Shown: piece by piece, positions 1-11,425 of the stretch
How the letters are laid out: the number at the start of each line of letters is the position of its first letter
Position numbering within the stretch: the first letter of the stretch is position 1
Assembly: GCF_004769195.1 (NCBI RefSeq)
Contig: NZ_RQET01000013.1
Span: 62,001-126,000 of the forward strand
Source of the DNA: Leptospira fletcheri
GTDB lineage: Bacteria; Spirochaetota; Leptospiria; Leptospirales; Leptospiraceae
DNA length: 64,000 nt
Direction: 5' to 3'
Notes under the pieces: generated by a model
The model's input: the letters and a program-made list of their open reading frames with translations, nothing else
Databases searched by the model: none
Told to the model about the DNA's origin: nothing
Made by a program: the position numbers and the translations under genes

Positions 1-130
1 TGGTTGAATGAACATTTATCTCAGAAAACCGTCCGCCTATTTAGCGTTAATACGACGGATCCGTATTAGAAGATGCTCACAAGCCAAATTGGAGAAACAA
101 AAAAAAGGGAAAATTTCCGAAGAAAACTCT

Positions 131-150
131 TTAGTATACGCTTAGTATAC
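131..150. repeat. tandem 9-mer direct repeat
   Basis: Two copies of TTAGTATAC separated by two bases, so the copies are one helical turn (11 bp) apart. It lies just beyond the 3' end of the ankyrin gene and near the left window edge. Spacing of this kind is typical of a binding site for a dimeric regulator, but the gene it would serve lies outside the window. Function is not shown. Confidence 0.35.
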
Positions 151-173
151 AAATAGATTTGTAAAAAGTACGT

Positions 174-1139
174 CTACGGAACCTTAGGTGAAAGTTTTTC
201 ACCAATTAATCGCGCTACGGATTCCAGTTGCACTTCTTTTGCCAAGTCGAGTGCAGTTTTGCCTTGGATGTCTGTAAGGGCCACATCCGCTCCTAAACCT
301 AGGAGTTTTTCCGCAGCCCCGACGTTCTTTCTGGAAATTGCCTCCATCAAAGGAGTACTGCCTTGGGCGTCCCGTTGGTTGATATTCGTTCCCGCCTTCG
401 ACAATAGGTCGAAAATTTTCGGATCCGAGCCAAGAGTTTCTGTGGCATAATGGAATGCGTTGCGAGCTCCGATTTGTCTGACTCCTTCGACCGTCCGAAT
501 TTCTTTCAACCTACTGGTAAAGACGGGCTTTGCTCCGTTATTCAGTAAAAATTCGGTGATCGCAAGATCCGGAGGAGAAGAGGCTCCCCCTACTGCCAGA
601 AAAAGAGGGTATTCCTCGGGACCGCCGGGATCGTGATTGGGATTGGCGCCGTTCTCCACCAAAAACTTTGTCAGGATCAAATTCTTATTTCGAATGGCGA
701 TGTTCAGGAGAGAAACCGGATGTTGTTCTTCCCCTTTTCGAGCTGCGTATTCCACCTGTGCTCCCGATTCGATCAGTCGTTTTGCCTCGGCCAGATCGTC
801 CATGTCCGGAACCTTCACTTTTAACAGGGGTTGGAGTCTATAAAATAGGACAGAATTCCCTTCCTGGTCCTGCGCGTTCAGATTTGCGCCGTTTTTGATC
901 AGAAATTCGACCACTTCTTCCCCGCTCGCTAGCATCAGTGCGGTGCGGCCGTTCCCGTCTTTTGCATCGATCTTAGCGCCTTGGCTCAGAAAACTTTCCA
1001 CTTTTTTGAGAGCGCCCTCTTTGGCCGCTAATAGAAATTCCGAATCCAACTCCGGAGAAGCTAAGACAGGGAGGGAGAAGACTAGAATCCCAAGGATCCA
1101 GCATTTCCAGGGTGTTTTTTGATGCGCTTTTCGTACCAT
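174..1139 (-). CDS. ankyrin-repeat protein with signal peptide
   Basis: A 321-residue protein. Residues 1-27 form a signal peptide (basic start, then a hydrophobic run ending VLA before SPE), so it is probably exported to the periplasm. The rest is ankyrin repeats: copies with the NGRTALMLA, NGANLNAQD, NGANPNHDP and QGSTPLMEA patterns run from about residue 35 to 310. Ankyrin repeats bind other proteins, and no catalytic domain is visible. It is transcribed away from the amidase gene and stands alone. Its only ATG is at 1139. The partner is unknown; the fold assignment is firm, the function is not. Confidence 0.85.
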   Translation of the reverse strand: MVRKAHQKTPWKCWILGILVFSLPVLASPELDSEFLLAAKEGALKKVESFLSQGAKIDAKDGNGRTALMLASGEEVVEFLIKNGANLNAQDQEGNSVLFYRLQPLLKVKVPDMDDLAEAKRLIESGAQVEYAARKGEEQHPVSLLNIAIRNKNLILTKFLVENGANPNHDPGGPEEYPLFLAVGGASSPPDLAITEFLLNNGAKPVFTSRLKEIRTVEGVRQIGARNAFHYATETLGSDPKIFDLLSKAGTNINQRDAQGSTPLMEAISRKNVGAAEKLLGLGADVALTDIQGKTALDLAKEVQLESVARLIGEKLSPKVP

Positions 1140-1334
1140 AAATTCCCTTTTCTTGTCCCTCGGCCTATATTGAAAAAACCCTCGATTCGGAAAATGAAAA
1201 TTCCTCTCATCCAGGGAATTGCCTTGACCTCTTCCCCTTCTGCCGAATGCTTCTCCCCTTTAGAAAGCTCTTTTACCCGTTTAGTTCGCGTTTTTTACTT
1301 CGAAGCGAACGATCGGGGCATGAGAAGGTTGGTT

Positions 1335-2825
1335 ATGGGAAAGGAAAAGTTGGATTTCGATCGTTATGACGCCTTAGGACTCTCGGAACTGGTTCGAAAG
1401 AAAAAGGCTCATCCGAAAGAACTACTGGAATATTCGACGAAAAAGATCGAATCCCTAAACCCGAAATTAAACGCTGTGGTGCAGCTCACCATCGAGCAGG
1501 CCAAAAGCAGACTTTCGACCGGTAAAATTCCGAAGGGTCCTTTTTTCGGAGTGCCGATTCTGATCAAGGACATGATCCATTGTGTAAAAGGGGAACGGAT
1601 GACCTCCGGCTCCAAAGCATACGACAAGTATCTGGCGCCGGATGATTCCGAATTCGTGTCCCGTCTGAGAAAAGCCGGTTTCGTTTTTTTAGGTACGACC
1701 AACGTGCCCGAATTCGCGTTGATGGGAATTACGGAACCTAAGTTGCATGGTCCGACACGGAACCCTTGGGATCCGGAAAGAACTCCGGGAGGTTCCAGTG
1801 GAGGTTCCGCAGCCGCCGTCGCATCCGGGATGGTATCTTTAGCGACAGGCTCGGACGGAGGCGGTTCCATTCGGATTCCGGCGGCGTATTGCGGATTGTT
1901 CGGGTTAAAACCTTCTCGGGGCCGTGTTCCCGTTTATCCTTTGGGCAGAATCTGGCAGGGAGCTTCCGCGGACCATGTGATCACTAAGTCCGTACGAGAT
2001 AGCGCGGCAGTGCTCGATTTGGTTTCCGGTTTGTCTCATCCGGAAGCGTTCGAGTTGGAAAAACCGAGAACTCCGTATTTGGCGGAAACGAAAAAGCATC
2101 CCGGTAAATTAAGAATCGCTTATTCGATCGAGTCTCCGATCGGAACCGGAGTGAACGAGGATCATTCCGGCGCGGTCCTCGATACGGTACAATTACTGAA
2201 ATCCTTAGGTCATAAAGTGACGGAAGCGAAGCCGGAGATCGACGGGAAAAAATTGGCCGCCTCCTTCCTCATGATGTATTTCGGGGAAGTCGCCTCCGAA
2301 TTACAGATCGCGAAGGCATTTTTAGGCAGAAAAGCCTCCATGAGAGACGTGGAGTCTACGACTTGGATCTTAGGGCTCTTAGGCTTTTCGGTTTCCGCAG
2401 GAGAGTTCGTTTCCCAGATGAAGTATTGGGACCAGGCTTCGTATCGGATGGGAGAATTTCATAAGAACTACGATCTATATCTCACGCCCACCACTGCGGA
2501 ACCCCCGGCAAAGATCGGAGAATTGGCTCCGAAATTCTATGAGGAAATCGCGATGCAGATCGTGGGTCGACTGGGATTGGGCAAGTTGTTGCTCGCTACC
2601 GGACTCGTGGACCAACTCGTGGAGAAAAACCTTTCCAGAACTCCCTTTACCCAATTGGCAAATCTGACGGGCCAACCTTCTGTTTCGATTCCCCTTTCCC
2701 GAACTCGACTGGGACTCCCGATCGGATTGATGTTCACGGCGGCGAGAGGGCGGGAGGATATTTTGATCCGTTTGGCTTCTCAACTGGAAAAAGCTCGGCC
2801 TTGGGCGGATCTGGCCAAAAGTTAA
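1335..2825 (+). CDS. amidase signature family hydrolase
   Basis: About 496 residues, the usual length for an amidase-signature enzyme. These hydrolyse amide bonds with a Ser-cisSer-Lys triad. All three are visible: Lys near residue 77 (LIKDM), Ser near 153 in GGSSGGSAAAVASG and Ser near 177 in GSDGGGSIRIPA. No gatB or gatC is adjacent, so a GatA role is not supported, and fatty acid amide hydrolase or nicotinamidase-like substrates are equally possible. The open frame extends up to 1119, overlapping the ankyrin gene. I chose ATG 1335 because GAGAAGG sits 6 bases before it and homology-like sequence begins there (DFDRYDALGLSELV); ATG 1320 is the alternative. Confidence 0.88.
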   Translation: MGKEKLDFDRYDALGLSELVRKKKAHPKELLEYSTKKIESLNPKLNAVVQLTIEQAKSRLSTGKIPKGPFFGVPILIKDMIHCVKGERMTSGSKAYDKYLAPDDSEFVSRLRKAGFVFLGTTNVPEFALMGITEPKLHGPTRNPWDPERTPGGSSGGSAAAVASGMVSLATGSDGGGSIRIPAAYCGLFGLKPSRGRVPVYPLGRIWQGASADHVITKSVRDSAAVLDLVSGLSHPEAFELEKPRTPYLAETKKHPGKLRIAYSIESPIGTGVNEDHSGAVLDTVQLLKSLGHKVTEAKPEIDGKKLAASFLMMYFGEVASELQIAKAFLGRKASMRDVESTTWILGLLGFSVSAGEFVSQMKYWDQASYRMGEFHKNYDLYLTPTTAEPPAKIGELAPKFYEEIAMQIVGRLGLGKLLLATGLVDQLVEKNLSRTPFTQLANLTGQPSVSIPLSRTRLGLPIGLMFTAARGREDILIRLASQLEKARPWADLAKS

Positions 2826-2901
2826 CGAAAAAGCCGGACGCAAAAAGGATCGCTTTCACTTCCCACTTTACAAATCCAAATTGATCGCATTAGGTATCCG
2901 T

Positions 2902-3387
2902 ATGTCCTTAAGCCACGACGAATTCAAAAACGCACTTTCTCATTTCGCGTCCGGAGTGACGATTGTAACGTTCACGGATATGACCCGCACGGGCGGATTG
3001 ACGGTGAGTAGTTTTAGTTCTCTTTCCTTGGACCCTCCTTTGGTACTATTCAACCTACAGAAGAATATCTCCAGCCATGATCCTCTTCTCTCTTCCGGCA
3101 AATTCACGATCAACATCCTCGCTTCCGGACAAGAAGAACTCTCCAACCAATTCGCGTCCGGAAAAATCGATAAGCACGAATTGATCCAAAAATTAGCCTG
3201 CGATCTAGGACACAACGGGGTCCCATTCCTTTCCGAAACACTTGCAAGAATCGAATGTGATTTGGAAAAAGAGATCGATGGAGGGGATCATACGATCGTA
3301 GTGGGGCGGGTTCTTTTCGCTTCTTCCGACGACTCCAAGCGTCCGCTTTTGTATTATCGAAGGAGATACAGAGAGTTCGCCGATTAA
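2902..3387 (+). CDS. flavin reductase-like FMN-binding protein
   Basis: About 161 residues with the FMN-binding split-barrel fold of the flavin reductase (HpaC/RutF) family. Recognisable segments are FASGVTIVTF at the start, TVSSFSSLSLDPPLVLFNLQ in the middle and the GDHTIVVGRV strand near the end. Members reduce FMN or FAD with NAD(P)H and feed reduced flavin to a partner monooxygenase, or bind flavin for other reductions. ATG 2902 is preferred over the upstream TTG 2881 because the family normally starts a few residues before the FxxAL...FASGV segment. No monooxygenase is adjacent. The LuxA-type enzyme about 55 kb away needs reduced FMN, but nothing links the two directly. Confidence 0.8.
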   Translation: MSLSHDEFKNALSHFASGVTIVTFTDMTRTGGLTVSSFSSLSLDPPLVLFNLQKNISSHDPLLSSGKFTINILASGQEELSNQFASGKIDKHELIQKLACDLGHNGVPFLSETLARIECDLEKEIDGGDHTIVVGRVLFASSDDSKRPLLYYRRRYREFAD

Positions 3388-3397
3388 GTAGATTCTA

Positions 3398-4180
3398 TTA
3401 TTCGAATGTAAGTTTTTGGAGGTCCGCTTTCCGAATGGACTTACGTTCCGTAATCAGAAGGGGAACTCGGAACTCCGTCCTTTGGAGTTTGTCCTTTGCA
3501 ACAAACTTGACTCCGTCGGATTTCGTTTCTATTTCGACTTCATGATCGTTTTGGGCAAAGACCTTACCCTCCACCGTACTGCCGTCCTTTAAATGCAATC
3601 GGTCCACAGTCCCGCCATCCGGGTCGGAGAACTGCCTTTCTATCGTGATGTTTTCCGCGTCGAAGCCTAGGATCTTACTCGAAAACGTTTCTCCGGAAAC
3701 CAAATGAACGGTGACTTTTCCGGACATGGCCATCCGGTACAATTGCTGCTCTACCGTTTCGCTTTGTTGATCCCAGTGATTCGCATACATACCCTCTTCA
3801 CAAAACTCGACGATAAAGGTCCGTTTGGTGATCGTGAAGAGCCAACCTAAAAGAATCGTGACGGTATAATCGTGCCATTTTGCCGTTTCGGTCGTACGGA
3901 TCGTCTTTCCCGGCGGCGGTTCCGGTAAGGGAGAATTCAAAGGAGGAATCAAGCCGAAAAAGACGGAAGACTTCCATGCCGGAATGAGACCTCCGAGAAA
4001 GGACCAACGGGATTGGACGGATTCGATCTTACAGGAAGCGGAAGATTCGGCGGCGAGAATCATACGATTTTCAGGATTCGTACTGATTCGCTTTTCGAGC
4101 GTACAGAAGTTCAGCAATACCGGAACTGCTAGAAAAGCACATGAAAGGAATTTATTTCGCTTAACGATGCTTTGCTTCAT
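3398..4180 (-). CDS. putative lipoprotein, unknown function
   Basis: About 260 residues from ATG 4180; an upstream in-frame start at 4204 would add eight residues. The start shows a basic stretch and a hydrophobic segment ending LLNFC, which could serve as a relaxed spirochaetal lipobox. A second hydrophobic segment (YTVTILLGWLFTITKRTF) lies near residues 110-127, so part may sit in or at the membrane. The C-terminal 110 residues are rich in beta strands (GKVTVHLVSGETFSSKILGF, DGSTVEGKVF) and resemble small barrel modules. I recognise no enzyme family. It is convergent with the flavin reductase gene, 10 bases apart. Confidence 0.65.
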   Translation of the reverse strand: MKQSIVKRNKFLSCAFLAVPVLLNFCTLEKRISTNPENRMILAAESSASCKIESVQSRWSFLGGLIPAWKSSVFFGLIPPLNSPLPEPPPGKTIRTTETAKWHDYTVTILLGWLFTITKRTFIVEFCEEGMYANHWDQQSETVEQQLYRMAMSGKVTVHLVSGETFSSKILGFDAENITIERQFSDPDGGTVDRLHLKDGSTVEGKVFAQNDHEVEIETKSDGVKFVAKDKLQRTEFRVPLLITERKSIRKADLQKLTFE

Positions 4181-4469
4181 TTTTCTCGATCCGATCCGAA
4201 CCAAACGGGAACCCTTTTTTTGTCGAAAGTATTCTTACTGCAAAGGCCGCACAAGTAAAATTAGGGGTTAGAACAAGATCGTTCCAAAGCAGAATATCGT
4301 AGCGGAAAAAATCGAGAGACTTCCTAGGGAAACGAAACATGTACTCCTACGCAAACGTCTCTTCCCATCCGTCGATGGATACGACAGTTCGGCCAACCCC
4401 CGTTACAACCGCCAAAACTCCTAATTCTAGTTTCCCTGGGACGTTGAGCGGGAAAAGCTGGTCCCTGTA
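4181..4469. other. intergenic region upstream of purL
   Basis: 289 bases between the divergent lipoprotein gene and purL. It should hold both promoters. I see no convincing purine riboswitch core, no strong hairpin with a T-tract and no open frame with coding character. Confidence 0.4.
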
Positions 4470-6700
<2,231 letters not shown>

Positions 6701-6704
<4 letters not shown>

Positions 6705-7345
6705 AAAAAGCGGGACTTCTCCTTTTCCATGCTTTCTTAGCGCTCTCGTTTTTTCTCTCCGGTGCTTGTAAGAAATCCGCGGAAGAACTTTTAGTGAGTG
6801 CAGCGAAACATCCGGAAACCGTGGAAAAACTGGATTTAGGGCTCGGAAAATTAGGAGTCGTTCCCGATGTTCTCTTCCGCTTCCCGAATCTGAAATGGCT
6901 GGACCTCCGACTGAACCTTCTTAAGAGCCTGCCCGATAATTCGGGAGATTGGAACAAACTGGAATATCTGAACGTATATGGGAACGATCTGAATCTTCTG
7001 CCGCCCTCCTTCCGAAACCTCTCCGCGCTCCGGATTTTTCTGGCGGGAAACAACGACTTCGAAAGAATTCCGGAAGAACTAACGGATCTTCCTTTAGAGG
7101 CGCTGTACCTGGATCAAAATAAATTAAAATGGGGGGAAGAGGATGTTGCGATCATCGGTCGCTTGCACCGCTTGGAAATCCTGGATATTTCCAAGAATCT
7201 AAAAATCGTTTCCCTCCCGAAAAACATCGGCGCTTTGGCGGATCATCCCAAGCTCAGGGTTTTAATCCTGAAGGATACGGGACTTAGGACCGCCGACGTC
7301 GAAATCGCCCGCAAAACGTTACCGAAAATACGAATCGAATTTTAA
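6701..7345 (+). CDS. leucine-rich-repeat lipoprotein
   Basis: 214 residues. The first 23 form a lipoprotein signal with lipobox LSGAC, giving Cys23 as the lipidated residue. The rest is leucine-rich repeats with the bacterial LxxLxLxxNxLxxLP pattern: WLDLRLNLLKSLP, YLNVYGNDLNLLP, LFLAGNNDFERIP-like and LYLDQNKLKW units, then ILDISKNLKIVSLP. Such proteins bind other proteins; no enzyme domain is present. It sits between purL (4-base overlap) and ileS (6-base gap), so it is probably co-transcribed with two housekeeping genes, although nothing suggests a shared role. Confidence 0.85.
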
Positions 7346-7351
7346 GAATCC

Positions 7352-10096
7352 ATGAAAGAAGAAGAGAAGAAAAATCCCTACTCCGATACAGTCATCCTTC
7401 CCCAAACCGATTTTCCGATGAAAGCCGGACTCTCCACTCGCGAGCCGGAACAGATCAAAAAATGGGAAGAAGGAAAAATCTTTCACAGAATGAAGGAGAA
7501 AAGGAAGAACGATCCGCAATTCGTGCTACACGACGGTCCTCCTTACGCGAACGGAAATTTTCATACGGGCCATGCTCTGAACAAGATCCTAAAGGATATG
7601 ATCGTAAAGTCCAAGGCTATGTCGGGATTCTGCACGGACATGATACCGGGCTGGGACTGCCACGGTCTGCCCATAGAGGTTCAGGTTCTGAAAAATCTAG
7701 GGAAAAAGGCGAAAGAAACCGGGCCGGAAGAACTCAGAAAACTTTGCCGTCAATATGCGGAGGAATTCGTAGTCAAACAAGGCCAGGATTTATCCCGCTT
7801 TTTATGTTTTTGGGAACAAGGCCGCATCTATAAAACCATGAGTCCCGAATTCGAAGCCAAGATCGTGGAAGTCTTCGGCTCCTTATTCGAAAAAGGCTAT
7901 GTATACCGCGGAAAAAAACCGGTCTACTGGTGTATCGAACTCGCCACTGCACACGCCGAAGCCGAGATCGAATATCATCCGCATGTCTCTCCATCCATTT
8001 ATGTGAAATTTCCGGTACAGGGAAAACAAGGCTCCTACTCCTTAATCTGGACCACCACACCCTGGACCCTTCCCGCGAATTTAGCCATCAGCTTTAACCC
8101 CAGATTCTCATATTCATTCTACAAAACGCAAGAAGGAGAATCTTTGCTGATCGCGGACGGATTAAAGGAAGCGGTCGAAAAAGCCACGGGCGTAAAACTG
8201 GAAAAGTCCGAGCCTGTCAGTCTCCAGGAGCTGGAATCGATGAAATTCCAGCACCCTTTCCTGGACCGGGAATCCATTCCGCTCTTCGGCGAACATGTCA
8301 CCTTGGACGCGGGAACCGGAGCGGTGCATACTGCTCCCGGACACGGGCAGGACGACTACAGAGTCGGTTTGGCCGCGGGACTAGAACCTTATTCGCCCGT
8401 AGACGACTACGGAAAATATACGGACGAATTTCCGATGATGAAAGGAACCAAGGTTTGGGATGCAAATCCGAAAATCGTGGAGCTCCTGAAAGAGAAAGGC
8501 TATCTCCTACATTATTCCGAATTCGAACATAGCTATCCTCATAGCTGGAGGAGTAAGAAGCCCCTCATCTTCCGCGCGACTCCACAATGGTTTTTTAAAA
8601 TAGATACCAAAGAACTTCGGGAAAAATCCCTCGATGCCATCGACAAAGTCCAGTGGATTCCGAACTGGGGAATCAGCCGAATCCGCTCCATGGTGGAGAC
8701 CAGGCCGGATTGGTGCCTATCCCGCCAACGGAATTGGGGAGTTCCTATTCCGGCCTTTACCTGCGAATCCTGCGGAGAGACGCACTTGACCCCGGATTCC
8801 GTCCGCTTTTTTACGGATTTAGTACGCAAAAGAGGGATAGAAATATGGTACACGGAACCCGCCGCCTCTCTCCTACCTTCCGGAAGCAAATGCGAAAAAT
8901 GCGGTTCTTCCTCGTTTAAAAAAGGAGGAGATATTTTGGACGTCTGGTTCGATTCCGGTGTGTCTAACTTTGCAGTATTAAGCGAAAGAGACTCCGAGCC
9001 CCCCGCTGATCTGTATTTGGAAGGATCCGACCAACACCGAGGATGGTTCCAGTCCAGCCTTTGGCCTTCGATGGCCCTTAGAGGAATTCCTCCTTACAAA
9101 TCCGTACTTACTCACGGATACGTTTTGGACGATCAGGGCCGTGCCATGTCCAAATCACTGGGCAACGGAATCGATCCGACCAAGGATATCATAAACGTAT
9201 ACGGCGCCGACATACTCAGACTCTGGGTGAGTTCCCAGGATTTCAGGGACGATGTTCGGGTAGGAAAAGAAGGCCTTAAAACCATCGCGGACAATTATCG
9301 AAAAATCAGAAATACCTTCCGTTACCTTTTGGGAAATCTCGCGGGCCATACCCGAGAACAAAATCTTCCGATCTCGGACCTGGAAGAAGTGGACGCATAT
9401 TACCTGTCCAAATTGGCGGACCTGGCCGAGGAACTCAAATCCCATTACGAGTCCTACCAATTCCACCAAGTATATCAAAAACTTCTTTTGTTCTGTACGG
9501 TTTCCCTTTCCCAGGATTATTTCGAAATGATCCGGGACCGTATGTATTGCGATCGTCGGGATTCCCGTTCCAGACGATCCTCCTGTACCGTTCTGCAGAT
9601 GATTCTGGAGACCCTTTGCATCTACTCCGCACCGATCTTGAGCTTCACTTCCGAAGAAGTATGGAAGGAAAACGGAAAAACTGATTCCGTCTTTTTGGAG
9701 AATTTTCCGAATGTTACTGCCTGGAAAAATCCGGAATTGGAGTCCAAGTTTACCCGAACCTTGGAAGCGAGGGAGAGCGTGCACAAAGCTCTGGAGATGG
9801 CGCGCCAAGCGGGCAAATTAGGAAAATCTCTGGAAGGCGCGGTAGAGCTTGCCGGATCCGAAATCGGAGAATTGAAAAATCGGTTTTCCCCGGCGGATCT
9901 AGAACTGATCTTTACGGTTTCCCAGGTTCGTTTCGATTCCACGAATCGGGAAGTTCTGGCGGAACACGACAACTCAGGCTTCCAAGTCAGGATCGTCAAA
10001 CCTACGGAAGGCGAATGTCCTCGTTGCTGGAGACGCCCGGCAGAACCGCGGCAGGACGGACTTTGTGTCCGCTGCTCCGAGGCGATCCGCACTTAA
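7352..10096 (+). CDS. ileS: isoleucyl-tRNA synthetase
   Basis: 914 residues, normal for bacterial IleRS. It charges tRNA-Ile in the cytoplasm. The class I signature appears as HTGHALNK at residues 71-78 (the HIGH motif) inside [10 protein letters not shown], and the KMSKS loop as AMSKSLGN near residue 600. The editing domain lies between, with [16 protein letters not shown]. The C-terminal zinc ribbon is present (CPRCW, then CVRC at the end), which places it with the bacterial form. It starts 6 bases after the LRR gene and is followed by a likely terminator hairpin. Confidence 0.97.
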   Translation: MKEEEKKNPYSDTVILPQTDFPMKAGLSTREPEQIKKWEEGKIFHRMKEKRKNDPQFVLHDGPPYANGNFHTGHALNKILKDMIVKSKAMSGFCTDMIPGWDCHGLPIEVQVLKNLGKKAKETGPEELRKLCRQYAEEFVVKQGQDLSRFLCFWEQGRIYKTMSPEFEAKIVEVFGSLFEKGYVYRGKKPVYWCIELATAHAEAEIEYHPHVSPSIYVKFPVQGKQGSYSLIWTTTPWTLPANLAISFNPRFSYSFYKTQEGESLLIADGLKEAVEKATGVKLEKSEPVSLQELESMKFQHPFLDRESIPLFGEHVTLDAGTGAVHTAPGHGQDDYRVGLAAGLEPYSPVDDYGKYTDEFPMMKGTKVWDANPKIVELLKEKGYLLHYSEFEHSYPHSWRSKKPLIFRATPQWFFKIDTKELREKSLDAIDKVQWIPNWGISRIRSMVETRPDWCLSRQRNWGVPIPAFTCESCGETHLTPDSVRFFTDLVRKRGIEIWYTEPAASLLPSGSKCEKCGSSSFKKGGDILDVWFDSGVSNFAVLSERDSEPPADLYLEGSDQHRGWFQSSLWPSMALRGIPPYKSVLTHGYVLDDQGRAMSKSLGNGIDPTKDIINVYGADILRLWVSSQDFRDDVRVGKEGLKTIADNYRKIRNTFRYLLGNLAGHTREQNLPISDLEEVDAYYLSKLADLAEELKSHYESYQFHQVYQKLLLFCTVSLSQDYFEMIRDRMYCDRRDSRSRRSSCTVLQMILETLCIYSAPILSFTSEEVWKENGKTDSVFLENFPNVTAWKNPELESKFTRTLEARESVHKALEMARQAGKLGKSLEGAVELAGSEIGELKNRFSPADLELIFTVSQVRFDSTNREVLAEHDNSGFQVRIVKPTEGECPRCWRRPAEPRQDGLCVRCSEAIRT

Positions 10097-10105
10097 ATCA
10101 TTTCG

Positions 10106-10131
10106 AAGAGAAAAGGAGAATTTTCTCTTTT
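10106..10131. terminator. AT-rich hairpin after ileS, likely terminator
   Basis: A perfect 9-base-pair stem AAGAGAAAA / TTTTCTCTT (10106-10114 and 10121-10129) with a six-base loop, ending in a T-rich run on the plus strand. It lies ten bases after the ileS stop. A lipoprotein gene converges from the other side, so it may serve both directions. The stem is AT-rich, which lowers confidence. Confidence 0.45.
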
Positions 10132-10158
10132 ACGAATGTAAAAAAGGCGGATCCGAAA

Positions 10159-10914
10159 TCAGGGTCTGTCGTTTTCGTCGGTTAGTTTGACCGGGCCGTA
10201 TTGTTTTCTGGGCTGGAACTTGTATTTGGTCGGATTCTTCAGATCGAACATCACCCATTTGCGCTGCGGAACCCCACCGACAAGACCGAAATCGAAATTC
10301 TCCCCTTCCACGATCTCCGTTCCGTCCGTGGATTGAGACAATTGTATCTCTTCGATCCGAGTCCAGCGATTGAATTCCAAAGTCTGGTCCTTGTCCACGA
10401 GTTCCCGTTTGATTCGGCCAAAAAGAACGTTGAGTCTGGAATCCGCCGCCCATAGAATGCAAGTGGTCAGCTCGTCGTAAGAAATCACGGATTGAGTGTC
10501 ATCGTATTTGGAAACCAACACAAGCAGTCTATCTTTGGGAAGCGCTTTCAGGGCGAACGGAAGGTCTCGGGAAAGAAGGTCCAGTTCATGGTCGGAAAAA
10601 ACAAAATCGGAAAAATATCCGATGGCCGTCCGCTTAGAGTATCTCAGGTTTCCGAAATAATCCTTCACCTTGGTCTGGTCCAATAGAATAGGGTGTTCCA
10701 AGGAGGAGATCTTAGTGAACTTATAAAAGTCGCTCAGTTCCTTGGATTCAATTTTAAATAAGGCGATTCCTTCGGAGCGAAACACGACTTCCCGACTGGA
10801 ATACGGATAACATCCCGAAATCCCGACAATCGCAGCCGCCAAAAATACAAGGGAAAGAAGCCGGACCTTCGACCGGGAATATTGCAGGAAAGTTACGGGA
10901 AGTCTTTGTTTCAT
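10159..10914 (-). CDS. putative lipoprotein, unknown function
   Basis: 251 residues. A basic leader and a hydrophobic run (LLSLVFLAAAIVGISGC) end in a lipobox GISGC, putting the lipidated Cys near residue 35. The mature part has a mixed alpha/beta look, with FSDHELDLLSRDLPFALKALP in the middle, and ends in a basic tail with several Lys and Arg. I recognise no family. A STAS-domain gene lies 34 bases upstream on the same strand, so the two may share a transcript. Confidence 0.7.
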   Translation of the reverse strand: MKQRLPVTFLQYSRSKVRLLSLVFLAAAIVGISGCYPYSSREVVFRSEGIALFKIESKELSDFYKFTKISSLEHPILLDQTKVKDYFGNLRYSKRTAIGYFSDFVFSDHELDLLSRDLPFALKALPKDRLLVLVSKYDDTQSVISYDELTTCILWAADSRLNVLFGRIKRELVDKDQTLEFNRWTRIEEIQLSQSTDGTEIVEGENFDFGLVGGVPQRKWVMFDLKNPTKYKFQPRKQYGPVKLTDENDRP

Positions 10915-10948
10915 CTGTATATAGGAAAGAAGTGGAATCGGAAGAGTT

Positions 10949-11311
10949 TCAGTTCGTCTTGAGAAAATCCGAAAAGTTCGGATATTTTTCCAGAAATTCT
11001 TCCATTGTGTAAAGATTTACGATGCGATCCAGTCCGGAAAGCCGAAAAACGGAATGCAGCGACTTATTTAACCCGAAGATATTAACGACACCGTTTTTGT
11101 CCCGGATCTGGTTCCGGACTTTGATGATAATCCCTATACCGGAAGAGTCGATGAATTTTACTAATCCCAAATGAAAACTAATGATCTCAGGGTATCCGTT
11201 CCGAACGCTCTCCTCGAATTCCACATAAAAGTCCCGGGAATTATCCATAAGGATATCCTCCTGGACCGAAAGGACAAGGTGATTGTCCCGGACTAGACTT
11301 TTGAGAATCAT
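10949..11311 (-). CDS. STAS-domain anti-sigma factor antagonist
   Basis: 120 residues, a single STAS domain as in SpoIIAA and RsbV. The signature FIDSSGIGIIIKV (residues about 52-64) carries the Ser that a partner kinase/anti-sigma factor would phosphorylate. Unphosphorylated antagonists bind the anti-sigma factor and free the sigma factor. No RsbW-type kinase or sigma gene is adjacent, so the partner is elsewhere. Leptospira encode many such isolated STAS proteins. It is transcribed away from the 606-residue unknown, with 114 bases between them. Confidence 0.88.
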   Translation of the reverse strand: MILKSLVRDNHLVLSVQEDILMDNSRDFYVEFEESVRNGYPEIISFHLGLVKFIDSSGIGIIIKVRNQIRDKNGVVNIFGLNKSLHSVFRLSGLDRIVNLYTMEEFLEKYPNFSDFLKTN

Positions 11312-11425
11312 GGAAAAATAACAGGCATCGGAAATCCAAGTATGTCAAGAAATAAGTATCTTAGTTGATTTATTTCCTAACGGCAGCCAGGATACTATTA
11401 AAGCGGTCCATCGGGAATCCAAATC

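Noticed and set aside
1..69. 22 open codons ending in TAG at the left edge on plus
   Set aside because: Too short to tell a gene end from chance; no family motif.
1284..1310. GTTCGC/GCGAAC inverted repeat before the amidase gene
   Set aside because: Six-base stem with a 15-base loop; easily chance, and no T-tract.
4181..4469. Purine riboswitch before purL
   Set aside because: No recognisable three-way junction core or conserved loop sequences.
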